Assembly (NCBI GenBank): GCA_031258755.1
Contig: JAIRMK010000144.1
Coordinates: 1-12,686, forward strand
Direction: 5' to 3'
Origin: Prevotellaceae bacterium
GTDB taxonomy: Bacteria > Bacteroidota > Bacteroidia > Bacteroidales > UBA932
Length of the DNA stretch: 12,686 nucleotides
The notes under the pieces were generated by a model. The model worked only from the letters and a program-made list of their open reading frames with translations. It did no database searches and was not told where the DNA came from. A program made the position numbers and the translations under genes. Shown piece after piece: positions 12,541 through 12,686 of this stretch; position 1 is the stretch's first letter, and every line of letters begins with the position of its first letter.

Positions 12541-12686
12541 GAGCGGTTAGCTACTTTTTTTAAGGCAGAGCAACTGTCGCCTGCGCAATTTGCCGACCTC
12601 ATGGGTATCCAGCGGTCGGGCGTGTCGCATTTATTAGCGGGACGGAACAAGCCGGGATTTGATTTCTTTTCCACATTCCTGCAAAA
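12535..12686 (+). CDS. XRE-family (Cro/C1-type HTH) DNA-binding regulator, 3' end cut off
   Basis: Fifty codons are visible before the window ends. After MNERLATFFKAEQLSPAQ comes a clear helix-turn-helix: FADLMGIQRSGVSHLLAGR, with Gln and Arg at the start of the recognition helix and the RNKPGFDFF continuation usual in small Bacteroidales XRE proteins (by recall about 100-150 residues long). It is expected to be a cytosolic DNA-binding dimer. The start codon is embedded in one copy of a four-times repeated dyad site, and a second copy covers the -33 region, so negative autoregulation is likely (inference). The rest of the protein, and any effector domain, lies beyond the edge. Confidence 0.9.
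   Translation, partial: MNERLATFFKAEQLSPAQFADLMGIQRSGVSHLLAGRNKPGFDFFSTFLQ

Overview
The window looks like a Bacteroidales (phylum Bacteroidota) chromosome. The evidence is Bacteroidota -7 promoter elements of the form TAnnTTTG upstream of several genes, few Shine-Dalgarno sequences but A-rich leaders, and a typical gene set: a GH92 mannosidase lipoprotein, a TlpA-like thioredoxin with a long N-terminal extension, an AAA_14/DUF4143 ATPase, a FISUMP-domain secreted protein and a small XRE regulator. Genus cannot be told from the sequence alone; the density of short heptamer repeats and the FISUMP protein would suit a host-associated lineage (inference).

Layout. Positions 1-3491 (minus strand) hold a TlpA-like thioredoxin gene followed by a GH92 alpha-mannosidase gene that runs off the left edge; the gap between them is almost entirely heptamer tandem repeats. 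A divergent promoter region (3492-3627) leads to a plus-strand block: AAA_14/DUF4143 ATPase (3628-4890), a fused ADP-forming acyl-CoA synthetase (4914-7010) and, overlapping it by 29 bases, an omega-amidase/nitrilase-family hydrolase (6982-7731). An 806-base gene-free region (7732-8537) follows. It holds a good Bacteroidota promoter, a candidate structured small RNA with a U-tract, an AT-rich inverted repeat, four heptamer arrays and a GC-rich long-loop hairpin ending in six Ts. Two overlapping secreted-protein genes (8538-9563 and 9590-10828) come next. The first carries three GC-rich palindromic insert-like elements inside its reading frame. The second is a FISUMP protein whose last 68 codons look like the variable region of a diversity-generating retroelement (DGR). 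queA (minus strand, 10887-12080) and the start of an XRE-family regulator (12535 onward) end the window. The AT-rich region between them contains four copies of a near-palindromic 16-17 bp site, one of which covers the regulator's start codon.

How the parts may work together (inference). The TlpA-like protein and the GH92 enzyme are exported envelope proteins, probably co-transcribed. The acyl-CoA synthetase and amidase are translationally coupled and would link acid release with ATP formation. The two secreted proteins form a coupled surface module in which the second could be diversified at its C-terminus if a DGR exists elsewhere in the genome. The XRE regulator probably represses itself, and possibly queA, through the repeated sites. 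No reverse transcriptase, template repeat, transposase, tRNA, rRNA or CRISPR array is visible in the window.
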